64,000 bases of DNA, taken from the NCBI RefSeq assembly GCF_010731655.1, contig NZ_AP022619.1, forward strand, positions 2,418,001 to 2,482,000, read 5' to 3'. The DNA comes from Mycobacterium paraseoulense (lineage in GTDB: Bacteria; Actinomycetota; Actinomycetes; Mycobacteriales; Mycobacteriaceae). Position 1 is the stretch's first letter, and every line of letters begins with the position of its first letter. The translations under genes and the position numbers were made by a program. Shown piece by piece: positions 1 to 8,431 of the stretch. The notes below the pieces were generated by a model. That model worked only from the letters and a program-made list of their open reading frames with translations. It was not told the origin of the DNA and searched no databases.

Positions 1-650
1 CACACCTCGGCCCCCTGGCCGAGGAGCTCGATTCGTGGGGCATCGGGCGGTGGTCGCCGTTGGGCGAGAAAGTGCTCGACTGCCCGATCAATTGGAAGCT
101 CGCGGTCGACACCTTTTCGGAGAACTACCATTTCGCCACCGTGCATCAGCAGACGTTCGCCACCATCGCCCGCAGCAACTGCACGGTCTTCGACGCGTTC
201 GGTCCGCACCACCGGTTGATCTTCCCGCTCAACACGATCCTGACGCTCGACGAGGTCCCCGAAGAGCAGTGGGATCCCTTCCAGAACATGGTCGTGATCT
301 ACGCGCTGTTCCCCAACATCGTGTTGTCGGTGACCATCGCCAACGGTGAGCTGTTCCGGATCTACCCCGGCGATCGACCGGGCAGATCGATCACGGTGCA
401 CCAGAATTCGACACCGCTGGACCTGTCCGACGAATCGACGGCCGCCGGCGCGCAAGCCGTCTTCGAGTACGCCCACGCCACGGTGCGCGACGAGGACTAC
501 CGGCTGGCGGAAGGCCTCCAGGCCAATCTCGAGTCGGGCGCCCGCGACCACCTGCTGTTCGGTCGCAACGAGCCCGGACTGCAGCACCGCCACAACGCCT
601 GGGCGCAGGCGCTTGCCGGGGACTCACTCGGCGGACAACACCGCCAGTAG
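1..650 (+). CDS. Rieske non-heme iron oxygenase, C-terminal part (5' end outside window)
   Basis: The gene is open from the window edge to the TAG at 648-650, so only the C-terminal catalytic domain is present; the N-terminal Rieske cluster domain lies upstream. The segment PINWKLAVDTFSENYHFATVH carries the mononuclear-iron site of ring-hydroxylating oxygenase alpha subunits, with two His spaced H-x4-H after an acidic/Asn cluster. Such enzymes insert oxygen into aromatic or alicyclic rings using electrons from a reductase. The 3' end overlaps the convergent lipocalin-like gene by 27 bp. The family is clear; the substrate is not. Two further Rieske oxygenases in the window suggest a role in the same catabolic programme. 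Confidence 0.85.
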   Translation, partial: HLGPLAEELDSWGIGRWSPLGEKVLDCPINWKLAVDTFSENYHFATVHQQTFATIARSNCTVFDAFGPHHRLIFPLNTILTLDEVPEEQWDPFQNMVVIYALFPNIVLSVTIANGELFRIYPGDRPGRSITVHQNSTPLDLSDESTAAGAQAVFEYAHATVRDEDYRLAEGLQANLESGARDHLLFGRNEPGLQHRHNAWAQALAGDSLGGQHRQ

Positions 651-1967
651 GTCGTCCAACAATGTTGCCAGCGCATCGTTTTGGGCGGGGCGAACCGTGG
701 TCAACAGCCCGACGGCTTCCTGTCGGCGACCGTGGGCCAGCAGCTGCTCCAGCCGACCGGCGACGGTCTCCAGGTCCCGGTCGGCCGGCTCCATGTTCGC
801 CACGGTGGTGGCGAGCACCTCGACCAGCTCCCAGTCCCGGTACAGGGCCAGGGAGCGCTCGTTGAAGGCGAAGCCGGTCACGGGTTTGCCCCACAGGGTC
901 CCCTGGTAGCGGTACGGGCCCTCCATGTATTCGATGGGCAGGCCATGCGCCGGGGCCGGCACCAGCGGCTCACCGATGACGTCGAGTTCCATTGTGCGGC
1001 AGGTGATCCGGTGGCGGTCCGGCATGTAGCGCGCCGAGGCGTACGGCCGCACCAACGGCCGCACCTCTTCCGGCCATCGCACGTAGCTGCTGACCGTGAC
1101 CTCGACGTCCTCGGCGCATTCCGGCGGCACGGCCGGATCGGGATGACTCGTCGTCAATCCGGTAAACGGCTGCAGCACATTGCCATTGGTCCGGTCGAAC
1201 TGCCGCCAGATGCTCATGTCGACGCCGTTGTCGAAGCTGATGGTGCGCCATTCGTGGGAACGGGCCCGCGGGTCTCCCTCGGTACCTCCGCCGCCGGCGT
1301 ATTTGGGGAACCACTGCCGGTCGATGTGCCCGCTGCTGCCGGAGACCTGGTGAACCTCGTCGCCCCAGCGCAGGGTGCCCGTCATCGCCATACCGGTCTG
1401 GAAATACGAATAGGTCTCGGTCTGGCCGAAGCAGCAGATCTTCCCGTTGTACGTCTTGGCTCCTACCGGTGTCGGTGCACGCGTGGGTGTCACGGCCAGG
1501 TCCAGGCGCATGGGCCGCGCCGACTGGTCCTCGCCGACCAGGCTGACGCGGTAGGTGTAGGGCAGCAATCCTCCGTCGGCGTCGCGGCACGTGGTCCAGG
1601 ACGCGGTGCCGGCCCCGCTCGAGTAATGGATGTCCAGATAGCCCGGGGCCAAAGTCAGCTTGCGCCGCGCTCCGGGCTCCATGTTGGCCGGCGGCATGTC
1701 GTAGTCCGTATAGGTGCCGTAGTCACCGGTGTCGAGATCGAACAGCGCCATCGTGTAGAAGTCCGCGACCACGGTGCCGCCGGGGCGGTTCTTGTTGAAG
1801 ATGGTCAGGAAGGCGAAAGACCGGTCGGACGCCGCGGCATCGAGCTGCCCGGCGATGAACCAGGTGTCCGATTCCTGATCCGGGTGCTCACCCTCGGCGG
1901 TGGGAAAATCCAGTTGGCTGTCGCCGGGCACCAACTGGAAGGGGTAACTGCGCCAATCGCTGGTCAT
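624..1967 (-). CDS. CrtC/AttH-type lipocalin-like protein
   Basis: The protein is 447 residues long with no signal peptide or membrane segment. It resembles the two-lipocalin-domain family that includes hydroxyneurosporene synthase (CrtC), AttH and kievitone hydratase-like proteins. The support is overall pattern: many Trp/Tyr-rich beta strands and a central G-H-I-D-R-Q-W motif like the conserved lipocalin-like domain motif. Some relatives hydrate isoprenoid double bonds, which would fit a terpenoid or steroid pathway, but that function is inference. It starts at ATG 1967 and is transcribed divergently from the aldehyde dehydrogenase, sharing the promoter region 1968-2059 that contains the cluster motif. 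Confidence 0.65.
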   Translation of the reverse strand: MTSDWRSYPFQLVPGDSQLDFPTAEGEHPDQESDTWFIAGQLDAAASDRSFAFLTIFNKNRPGGTVVADFYTMALFDLDTGDYGTYTDYDMPPANMEPGARRKLTLAPGYLDIHYSSGAGTASWTTCRDADGGLLPYTYRVSLVGEDQSARPMRLDLAVTPTRAPTPVGAKTYNGKICCFGQTETYSYFQTGMAMTGTLRWGDEVHQVSGSSGHIDRQWFPKYAGGGGTEGDPRARSHEWRTISFDNGVDMSIWRQFDRTNGNVLQPFTGLTTSHPDPAVPPECAEDVEVTVSSYVRWPEEVRPLVRPYASARYMPDRHRITCRTMELDVIGEPLVPAPAHGLPIEYMEGPYRYQGTLWGKPVTGFAFNERSLALYRDWELVEVLATTVANMEPADRDLETVAGRLEQLLAHGRRQEAVGLLTTVRPAQNDALATLLDDLLAVLSAE

Positions 1968-1981
1968 ATCAGGCCTCGCTG

Positions 1982-2013
1982 CTTTTTTCGCTATGTTAGC
2001 GTCAATAGCGAAA
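1982..2013. promoter_or_regulatory. Operator candidate A: cluster motif plus perfect 9-bp inverted repeat
   Basis: The divergent promoter between the lipocalin-like gene and the aldehyde dehydrogenase holds TTTCGCTAT (1986-1994), a 10-bp spacer and ATAGCGAAA (2005-2013), a perfect 9-bp inverted repeat. The stretch 1982-2001 also aligns at about 15 of 20 positions with the motif found at four other divergent promoters. Both features are visible directly. Binding by the GntR/FadR protein at 12378-13199 is inference. Confidence 0.6.
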
Positions 2014-2059
2014 TCGCGGTCACTGTCGCATTCGCGCCCGACCCCCGAGGAAGTGCCCG

Positions 2060-3526
2060 ATGACGGAAAACGCCGGCCACCGGTCCTACGACGAACTCTT
2101 CATCGGGGGCCAGTGGCGCAAGCCCGCCAACCCCCAACAGCTCGCCGTCATCTCCCCGCACTCGGAAGAACCGATCGGGCACGTCCAGGTGGCTGGGCCG
2201 GAGGACGTCGAAGCGGCCGTCGCCGCCGCACGACACGCTTTCGACCACGGCCCGTGGCCGCGCATGACCCACGCCGAGCGCATGGCCAAGGTCGAGCAGC
2301 TCGCCGCGATCTACGGCAGCCACGTCGACGAGATGGCCGATCTGATCACCGACGAGATGGGGTCACCGCGCAGCTTCAGCCGCATGGGCCAAGGGGCGGC
2401 CGCAGCGGGCCTGATGCACCTGGCGCTGGCCGTCGCCCGCGACTTTCCGTGGGCCGAGCGCCGCCAGGGTGTGCTCGGCGAGGTGCACCTGCGCAGGGCC
2501 CCGGTCGGGGTCGTCGCCGCGATCGTGCCGTGGAACGTGCCGCAGTTCCTGATCATGCCCAAGCTGATCCCGGCCCTGATCGCGGGTTGCACGGTCATCG
2601 TCAAACCCGCACCCGAAACCCCTTTGGATGCTTTGTGGTTGGCGGAAATGATCGAGCAGGTCGGCCTGCCCGAGGGCGTGGTCTCGGTGCTTCCGGGGGG
2701 AACCGACGTCGGCGAGGCGCTGGTCCGTCATCCCGGTGTGGACAAGGTCGCATTCACCGGCTCCAGCGCCGTCGGGCGCCGGATCGCCGCCCTGTGCGGC
2801 GAACAGCTCAAGCGGGTGAGCCTGGAACTCGGCGGCAAGTCCGCGGCGATCATCCTCGACGACGCCGACATCGGCAAGACCGTGGCCGGCCTCAAAACCG
2901 CCGGCCTGATGAACAACGGCCAGGCCTGCGTCGCCCAGACCCGCATCCTGGTCAGCGACCGGCGACACGACGAGGTCGTCGACGCGCTGGCCGACATGAT
3001 GTCGGCCCTCAACGTCGGCGATCCCGCCGACGACGCCACCGACATCGGACCCCTTGTCGCGCAACGCCAACAACACCGCGTCCAGGACTACATCAAGTCC
3101 GGCCAGGCCGAGGGCGCACGCGTCGTCCTCGGCGGCCAGGACAGCCCGTCGGACCGCGGCTGGTATGTGCAGCCGACGCTGTTCGCCGACGCCACCAACG
3201 ACATGCGCATCGCCCGGGAGGAGATCTTCGGTCCGGTCTTGACCGTGCTGCGCTACCGCGACGAGGACGACGCAATCCGAATCGCCAACGAGAGCGACTA
3301 CGGTCTGGCCGGCTCGGTGTGGACCTCCGACATCGCACACGGCTTGGAGATCGCGGGTGGGGTACGCACCGGCACGTACGGCATCAACATGTACACGCTC
3401 GACATCGGCGCCCCCTTCGGTGGCTTCAAGCAGTCGGGCATCGGGCGGGAATTCGGCCCGGAAGGGCTTCATGAATACGTCGAGCTTCAGACGCTGGTGT
3501 GCAAGGGGCAGCTGCCGCCGTTATAA
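2060..3526 (+). CDS. NAD(P)-dependent aldehyde dehydrogenase
   Basis: The length (488 residues) is normal for the family. The catalytic Cys lies at residue 290 in NNGQACVAQTR, and the general-base Glu at residue 256 in LELGGK. The N-terminal half carries the PWNVPQF and KPAPETP cofactor-binding motifs. The enzyme should oxidise an aldehyde to its acid, a plausible step after P450 or alcohol dehydrogenase action. ATG 2060 follows a GAGGAAG ribosome-binding site. The 3' end overlaps the convergent DinB-like gene by a few bases. The promoter carries operator candidate A, which links the gene to the left-arm catabolic regulon. Substrate unknown. Confidence 0.93.
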   Translation: MTENAGHRSYDELFIGGQWRKPANPQQLAVISPHSEEPIGHVQVAGPEDVEAAVAAARHAFDHGPWPRMTHAERMAKVEQLAAIYGSHVDEMADLITDEMGSPRSFSRMGQGAAAAGLMHLALAVARDFPWAERRQGVLGEVHLRRAPVGVVAAIVPWNVPQFLIMPKLIPALIAGCTVIVKPAPETPLDALWLAEMIEQVGLPEGVVSVLPGGTDVGEALVRHPGVDKVAFTGSSAVGRRIAALCGEQLKRVSLELGGKSAAIILDDADIGKTVAGLKTAGLMNNGQACVAQTRILVSDRRHDEVVDALADMMSALNVGDPADDATDIGPLVAQRQQHRVQDYIKSGQAEGARVVLGGQDSPSDRGWYVQPTLFADATNDMRIAREEIFGPVLTVLRYRDEDDAIRIANESDYGLAGSVWTSDIAHGLEIAGGVRTGTYGINMYTLDIGAPFGGFKQSGIGREFGPEGLHEYVELQTLVCKGQLPPL

Positions 3527-4057
3527 AACGTCGGGCCGCCATGAAGGGTCACGACCGAGCCGCGCGAGAAGCTTTGCCTGCAAATCGCTTTCGTCGGGAA
3601 TCGCGACCGGAGCGTTGAACATTCCCGACGAGCTCAAGGCCTGCGGGTCCGCGGGTAGGCCGTCGTAGAGCCGCCGGCACCATGCGGGCTCCAGCCGGTC
3701 GTCTGCCCCCACCGCGCGAGCAAGGTCCCAGGTGTGGACCAACACATCGCGCGTCAGGTTCGGCATCAGCCGGTAGGCATCCAGCTGAGCCATTCTGCCG
3801 GATTCAGCGGCATCCCTCAGCGCGTCGTACGTCAGTTGCCATCGTGCTTGCGGGTGTGCTCTCGGTCGCTCCGGCTTCAAGTCCAAGGGACGCAGGATAA
3901 GTACGTCATGGAAACCGATCACGTGCTCGAGCACTCCCCGCGCATCCCACTCGTCGCATGGGGAGCGACGGTCCCACTTGCCGTGCGCCGACCGAACGGC
4001 CTCGCCAAACCGTTGGCAGACGGCGAGATGCAGGGCCGCCACCGCGTCATCGGTCAC
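3521..4057 (-). CDS. TIGR03086-type DinB / maleylpyruvate-isomerase-fold protein
   Basis: The protein is 178 residues long and matches the actinobacterial DinB-like four-helix family related to mycothiol-dependent maleylpyruvate isomerase. It has the usual WDARGVLEHVIGFH segment near residue 40 and LTRDVLVHTWDLARA near residue 115, whose His residues normally bind a divalent metal. Members act in thiol-dependent isomerisation or detoxification; the role here is unknown. The GTG start at 4057 lies inside the 3' end of the MaoC-like gene (11-bp overlap), making it the last gene of the operon 5460 to 3521. Confidence 0.75.
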   Translation of the reverse strand: MTDDAVAALHLAVCQRFGEAVRSAHGKWDRRSPCDEWDARGVLEHVIGFHDVLILRPLDLKPERPRAHPQARWQLTYDALRDAAESGRMAQLDAYRLMPNLTRDVLVHTWDLARAVGADDRLEPAWCRRLYDGLPADPQALSSSGMFNAPVAIPDESDLQAKLLARLGRDPSWRPDVL

Positions 4058-4502
4058 GCGCGGGATCCGGCACCTGCAGGGTGAGCTCGACCGGGCAGCA
4101 CAGCGCGCCGTGCTGATTGGTCACGCGGACCTCGATGTCGACGAGACAGCGCGGCGGGTCCACCGACGTGTCCCGCCGCTTGGCGACCGCACGTCCCCGG
4201 CCGACCATGGTGTCGCCGGCATACACCGAGCCCGTCAACCGTAAGGAGCGCCGCACCACGCGACTGCTCGGGCCCGCCCAGTCGGTCGCGACGCGGTCGG
4301 CGAAGCCGGCGAGGTGCATGGTGTTGACGTAAATGGTCGGATTGCCTTGGCGTCGCGCGTATTCGGGGTCGAAATGGCCCGGGAAGTAGTCCCACGTCGC
4401 GCCGGCATTCTCGACCACTCGCTGATAGCTGATGTGGTCGACCACCTCGGGCAGGTCGACCGGAACGGTGATCTCGTCGAAGTCCAGGCCGTCGCCGGTC
4501 AC
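4047..4502 (-). CDS. MaoC-like enoyl-CoA hydratase subunit, probably catalytic
   Basis: This is a 151-residue hot-dog protein. The segment ATWDYFPGHFDPEYAR keeps the Asp and His of the hydratase-2 catalytic motif. The likely start is GTG 4502, because it makes a 4-bp GTGA overlap with the stop of the upstream MaoC-like gene. A later-placed ATG at 4544 would overlap that gene by 46 bp. Together with the upstream subunit it resembles heteromeric MaoC hydratases of mycobacterial steroid side-chain degradation (ChsH1/ChsH2 type), where only one subunit is catalytic. The expected reaction is addition of water to a 2-enoyl-CoA. Confidence 0.75.
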   Translation of the reverse strand: MTGDGLDFDEITVPVDLPEVVDHISYQRVVENAGATWDYFPGHFDPEYARRQGNPTIYVNTMHLAGFADRVATDWAGPSSRVVRRSLRLTGSVYAGDTMVGRGRAVAKRRDTSVDPPRCLVDIEVRVTNQHGALCCPVELTLQVPDPARDR

Positions 4503-5038
4503 GGGGACGCCCCGGGTGTGAAGCGGAACAAGGTGTTGCGGCACGTCGCGACGACCGTGGCGTCCTGGCGGCGATAGGTCTCCAGCGTCTCGACGAAGTG
4601 ACCGACGCCAAGCCGCGTCCGCTTCTCCGGTGACACCGACACCAGTTCCTCGACGACGGCGAGGACGTCGCCTTCGACGATGGGTGCCAGGAACTCAACG
4701 TCATTGGCCGCGTTGATGAATGTGGTGCCCGGCAGCGGCACTCGCAGGACCAGCGACGCCGCGGGTGGCCTGCCCTGTGGCTCCCACGGCGGGGGTATCA
4801 GCCACCCCATCAGCAGGGCGGGGGGCGCCAGCAGACCGCCCCAGGTCCGGCGGGCGAACTCGGCGTCCCAGTAGGAGCGATTGCCGTCGTGGACCATGGC
4901 CGCAAACAGCTGTATTCGCGCCCCACTGACGGGCGTGGCCGCGGTGCGCGGCTCGGTCGTCGTGCCGACCATCCGCAGCGCGTCGTCGTAGGTGCCGAAG
5001 GCCAGCTGGTAACTGAGCTCTGGGTCCACGCCGCTCAC
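4499..5038 (-). CDS. MaoC-like dehydratase, N-terminal-type partner subunit
   Basis: The protein is 179 residues long and matches the MaoC_dehydrat_N pattern: a D-G-N-R-S-Y-W segment followed by DAEFARRTWGG and LAPPALLMG. The catalytic His of hydratase 2 is replaced in this segment, so this is probably the non-catalytic half of a heteromeric hydratase with the neighbour at 4047-4502. GTG 5038 is chosen because it overlaps the SnoaL-like stop by 4 bp (GTGA). The reading frame stays open upstream to 5194, but that part only shadows the SnoaL-like gene. Confidence 0.72.
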   Translation of the reverse strand: MSGVDPELSYQLAFGTYDDALRMVGTTTEPRTAATPVSGARIQLFAAMVHDGNRSYWDAEFARRTWGGLLAPPALLMGWLIPPPWEPQGRPPAASLVLRVPLPGTTFINAANDVEFLAPIVEGDVLAVVEELVSVSPEKRTRLGVGHFVETLETYRRQDATVVATCRNTLFRFTPGASP

Positions 5039-5460
5039 ATAACGAGCGGGTGCCGACTGGGCACCGAATCCCATTGCAGCGCACGGGAAGTGAAGTACCA
5101 GCCGCCGCGCTCGTAGATCAGCGTATCCCGGAAGGTCCCGGTGGCACGCAACGTGGTGTCGCCGTACATGGCGGCGAAAAGCACGGCAACGCAACGCTGT
5201 GTCGCGTTGACCCCGTCGACGCGGATCTCGTGGTCGACCGTCACCAGCCGTTGTCCGTCGCCGCCGTCGAAGGCCGCGCGCAGATCGTCGAACGTCTCAC
5301 CATCGCGGTGGTAGGTGGCTCCGGAATGGCGGAACGTGGCAATCCAGCGCTCTCGATCGCCCTCGGAGTAGGCCCGGTTGTGCCGGGCGTTCAGGTTGAG
5401 GATGGCGGCGCGACCCGTGGCGGCCTGCAGCATTTGCTGTTCCTGATAAGACATGGTCAT
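5035..5460 (-). CDS. SnoaL-like / NTF2-fold protein
   Basis: The protein is 141 residues long with the small cone-fold pattern of SnoaL-like polyketide cyclases and ketosteroid-isomerase relatives (ILNLNARHNRAYSEGDRERW, then late TLIYERGGWYF). Family members isomerise, hydrate or dehydrate hydrophobic ring substrates. The catalytic role here is inferred from fold only. The start is placed at ATG 5460 because GGAG lies 6-7 bases upstream; an ATG at 5496 is less well placed. It is first in the operon SnoaL - MaoC - MaoC - DinB, whose genes overlap by 4 to 11 bp. Confidence 0.72.
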   Translation of the reverse strand: MTMSYQEQQMLQAATGRAAILNLNARHNRAYSEGDRERWIATFRHSGATYHRDGETFDDLRAAFDGGDGQRLVTVDHEIRVDGVNATQRCVAVLFAAMYGDTTLRATGTFRDTLIYERGGWYFTSRALQWDSVPSRHPLVM

Positions 5461-5534
5461 TTTGGTCTCCAGCCTTTCCCGGAAAATGACTGCCAACGAG
5501 CGGACACATGTACGGTAATGTAGCTTCCCGACTA

Positions 5535-5553
5535 TTACGTAACATTAACGTAA
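5535..5553. promoter_or_regulatory. Inverted repeat upstream of the SnoaL-MaoC operon
   Basis: TTACGT (5535-5540), a 7-bp spacer and ACGTAA (5548-5553) form a perfect 6-bp inverted repeat. It sits in a short AT-rich interval 75-93 bp upstream of the SnoaL-like start and next to the end of the acyl-CoA ligase gene. It does not match the 20-bp cluster motif, so a different regulator is likely. Confidence 0.4.
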
Positions 5554-5554
5554 C

Positions 5555-7129
5555 CTACCGGCGAACGGTATATCCCTGAGCTTCACGATCCCATGCCTCC
5601 CGCGTCACCCCCCGCGCGCGCAATAAATCCTTGCGTATCCGCCCGACGGCATTCTTCGGAAGTTCGCTGACGGTCTCCACGAACCGCGGCACACAGAAGT
5701 ACGGCATCCGGTCGGCGCAGAAATCGAGCAGGTCCGTGTAATCCATTGTGGCCCCGGATCGCAACGTCACGACCACCAGAATGTCGTCTTCGCCCAGCGG
5801 GCTGGGCACCCCTACCGCGGCCGCTTCGGCCACCGCGGGATGGCGCATGACGACGGTTTCCAATTCGACCGAGGAGACGTTTTCGCCGCGCCGGCGTAAC
5901 GAATCTTTCCTGCGGTCGACGTAAGTCAGGTTCCCCGCGCTGTCGAGCCGGCCGAGATCGCCGGTGCGAAACCATTCCTGGTGGGGAATCACGTGCAATC
6001 CGGAGTCGACGTAGCCTTCGCTCATCACATGCGGGTACCGGGGCCGGCAGGCGATCTCACCGACCGCGCCGACGGGCAGTGGCTCGCCACCTTCATCGAC
6101 GATCCGCACGTCGAAATTCGGATTCGGCCGGCCGGATGTCCCGGGTACCCCGTCGTCGGCCAGGGCCTTGACGGCGATCGGGAACGCCTCGGTCATTCCG
6201 TACATCGTGACAATGCGGCAGCCGTAACGCTTTTCGATGTCCCGATAGGCGCCGGCGTCGATCGGCGCCGCGGAGATGAACCGCAACGGCAGCTGCGCGT
6301 CGCGCGGGTCCGCGGGCAGGTTCTGCAGCATCGACACCATCGCGCCGGCGCCGGCGAAGCCGACGGCGCCGCGCGCGCGGATGTCGTCCCACACCTCGCC
6401 GGGGTGAAAAGCCTGCGCCAGGACGGTCGTCGCGCCGAGCAGCATCGGGGCCAGCACGCTGGGGGCCGCGCTGAGGTGGAACAGCGGCATCGCCGTCCAC
6501 AGCACCTCCCCGGCGTCCAATTCCCACGCCGACGCGACCGTCGCGGCCACCGTGAACAGGTAATGCCAGGTCGTGGCAACCGCTTTCGATGGCCCGGTGG
6601 TGCCCGACGTGTAGAACAGACAGCCCACCTCCCCGGCGGCGGTGTCGGCCACCGGTGGGTCGGTGTCTGGGCCCGAGCCGAGTGAATCGCCTTGCAACAC
6701 CACGCTGGGCACGATGTCCAACGCATCGGCGACTGCGGTGACCCGGGAACGGCGCTCGGCATCGGTCAGGACCACCTTGGCCCGCGACAGCCGCAGGGCG
6801 TGCAGCAGGAAGTCCCCCTTGTTGGCGGCATTGACGGCCGCGCTCACCGCGCCCAGGCGCGCCGCACCCAGCCAGAAGTAGACCCAATCGGGGCAGGTTC
6901 CGGTGAACAAGGCCACACCATCGCCGCGACCGACGCCCAACTCCGACAACATGTTCGCCGCGGCGCAGGACCGCCGCCGCATCTGTTCGAAGGTCACGTC
7001 GACGCCGGCTATCGACATCATCACCCGGTCGGGATGCTGTTGGGCGCGCCGATCGAGCACTGCCGTCACGGTGAAGCTGTCGACGCCGAAATCGGCGGGC
7101 CCGGGAGGTCCGCTCCGGTCGGGGCGCAT
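5555..7129 (-). CDS. Acyl-CoA synthetase (AMP-forming ligase, FadD/CaiC-like)
   Basis: The protein is 524 residues long. The P-loop-like A3 motif is YTSGTTGPSKA, A5 is MYGMTE, A7 is RTGDLG and A8 is DRRKDSLRRRGENVSS. It should activate a carboxylic acid to its CoA thioester via an acyl-adenylate. One oddity: the C-terminal A10 motif reads PKNAVGRIRK, with Arg where the adenylation-half-reaction Lys is normally found. It lies 21 bp downstream of the Rieske oxygenase and is probably cotranscribed with it from the divergent promoter at 8279-8431. Substrate unknown. Confidence 0.88.
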   Translation of the reverse strand: MRPDRSGPPGPADFGVDSFTVTAVLDRRAQQHPDRVMMSIAGVDVTFEQMRRRSCAAANMLSELGVGRGDGVALFTGTCPDWVYFWLGAARLGAVSAAVNAANKGDFLLHALRLSRAKVVLTDAERRSRVTAVADALDIVPSVVLQGDSLGSGPDTDPPVADTAAGEVGCLFYTSGTTGPSKAVATTWHYLFTVAATVASAWELDAGEVLWTAMPLFHLSAAPSVLAPMLLGATTVLAQAFHPGEVWDDIRARGAVGFAGAGAMVSMLQNLPADPRDAQLPLRFISAAPIDAGAYRDIEKRYGCRIVTMYGMTEAFPIAVKALADDGVPGTSGRPNPNFDVRIVDEGGEPLPVGAVGEIACRPRYPHVMSEGYVDSGLHVIPHQEWFRTGDLGRLDSAGNLTYVDRRKDSLRRRGENVSSVELETVVMRHPAVAEAAAVGVPSPLGEDDILVVVTLRSGATMDYTDLLDFCADRMPYFCVPRFVETVSELPKNAVGRIRKDLLRARGVTREAWDREAQGYTVRR

Positions 7130-7150
7130 CAGGTTTCCAGCGGCTTCCGC

Positions 7151-8278
7151 TCAGGCTTTCGCGGCCGCCGGGTCGGGTTGACCGTCGGCGGTGTAACCGA
7201 AATCGGACGTCGAGGGCTGCGTCCCGGGATAGAAGCGGTGCGCCCAGCGGCGAAGGGCGGCGTAATCGTGCGCCTCTTCGGGGGCCAGGTTGGGCTTTTC
7301 CAGGTACTTCATGTTCTCCCACGTGAAGAAGTCCTGTTTGATGACTTCTTGTTGCAGCGCCAGGAATTTGGCCGCCCGACCGGTCGGCACGTCGCCGGTG
7401 TCGCCCGGCTCCCGGACGGACGCCTGCGTGTAGAAGTAATCGGTGTAGTCCTGGTCGACCGGCGTCTGCCCGGTGACCTGAACCGTGGCCACCAGCTCGC
7501 TTGGGAATCGGACGACCCCCAGCCCCAGCGAGTAGTTGTCGTAGATGATCTTGGCGTCGACCGGCCCGTTGGGCGTCAGCCAGGTCGAGGCGCGGCCGCC
7601 CCCGAAGTGGGCGTTGACGGTGGCGTGAAGGTGATAACCGGACACCTCGAACGACGCTGTGGTGGCGGGGTTGGCGGCCTTGTGTACGTATTGCACGTGG
7701 TAGGGGTCGGCGGCGTTCTCGATGATCATCTGGGGGTGCACCTTGACACGGTTGACCATCTGGGTGTGCGGATGCAGCGGGTAGTACTCGTTGGTTTCCA
7801 GTTCGGGCAGCACCGGGGGCTGCCAGTACGGCGCCCGGCCGTGCCGCTCGTGCCACGCGAGGACGAAGCCGTACCACTCCATGCTGGGGTAGGTGCGGAT
7901 GCGGACGTTGTTCTTGCATCCGATCTTGCTGTAGGGAATCAGCGCGTTGCTGCCGTCACCCCGCCAGCGCCAGCCGTGCCAAGGGCAGACGATGTTCTCG
8001 CCTTCCACCGTGCCGCCGACGCCGAGGTTGGCGCCGAGGTGCTGGCAGTAGGCGTCCATCACGTGCACCTGGCCGGACTCGGTGCGGAAGATGACGAGTT
8101 CTTCACCGAAGTAATGAGCACGCTTGACCTGACCCGCGGGCAGATCGGAGCCAAAGGCGACGATGAACCAGCCCGTCGGGAATCGGTAGGTCGACAGGGC
8201 GATGCCGGTCTGACCGAACTCTTGTTCCGAGGGATCCCCGGCCGCATCCGCGGCCGGGTCCGAAACTGTATGCGTCAC
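7151..8278 (-). CDS. KshA-like Rieske oxygenase component
   Basis: The protein is 375 residues long. The Rieske [2Fe-2S] ligands are Cys78, His80, Cys98 and His101 (YCQHLG...CPWHGW). The mononuclear iron site is NAADPYHVQYVH, with His194 and His199. Layout and motifs match the oxygenase of 3-ketosteroid 9-alpha-hydroxylase (KshA), which cooperates with a separate reductase (KshB); none is seen in this window. It is probably first in an operon with the acyl-CoA ligase and is divergent from a P450. A steroid-like substrate is plausible but not proven. Confidence 0.85.
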   Translation of the reverse strand: MTHTVSDPAADAAGDPSEQEFGQTGIALSTYRFPTGWFIVAFGSDLPAGQVKRAHYFGEELVIFRTESGQVHVMDAYCQHLGANLGVGGTVEGENIVCPWHGWRWRGDGSNALIPYSKIGCKNNVRIRTYPSMEWYGFVLAWHERHGRAPYWQPPVLPELETNEYYPLHPHTQMVNRVKVHPQMIIENAADPYHVQYVHKAANPATTASFEVSGYHLHATVNAHFGGGRASTWLTPNGPVDAKIIYDNYSLGLGVVRFPSELVATVQVTGQTPVDQDYTDYFYTQASVREPGDTGDVPTGRAAKFLALQQEVIKQDFFTWENMKYLEKPNLAPEEAHDYAALRRWAHRFYPGTQPSTSDFGYTADGQPDPAAAKA

Positions 8279-8361
8279 GAAGTCTCCATATCAGGCCCTA
8301 AACCAAGGCGAGCCGAGCGCAACCGGGCCGCCCTTCGCTCACCGCGGTTCGACGACAACGT

Positions 8362-8381
8362 CTATTTTTACTATTTTAAGC
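8362..8381. promoter_or_regulatory. Operator candidate B (cluster motif)
   Basis: An AT-rich 20-mer, CTATTTTTACTATTTTAAGC, lies in the 153-bp divergent promoter between the KshA-like gene (start 8278) and the P450 (start 8432). It agrees with the cluster motif at about 16 of 20 positions. It stands out sharply against the surrounding GC-rich DNA. The proposed regulator is inference. Confidence 0.55.
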
Positions 8382-8431
8382 ATTGAACGTCAACGCGGCG
8401 CCAGGCGCGTCCGGGAAGAGCGGAGTTGAAG

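Noticed and set aside
681..2063. Long plus-strand frame opposite the lipocalin-like gene
   Set aside because: Shadow frame of the antisense gene caused by high GC; no family features and it runs into the divergent promoter.
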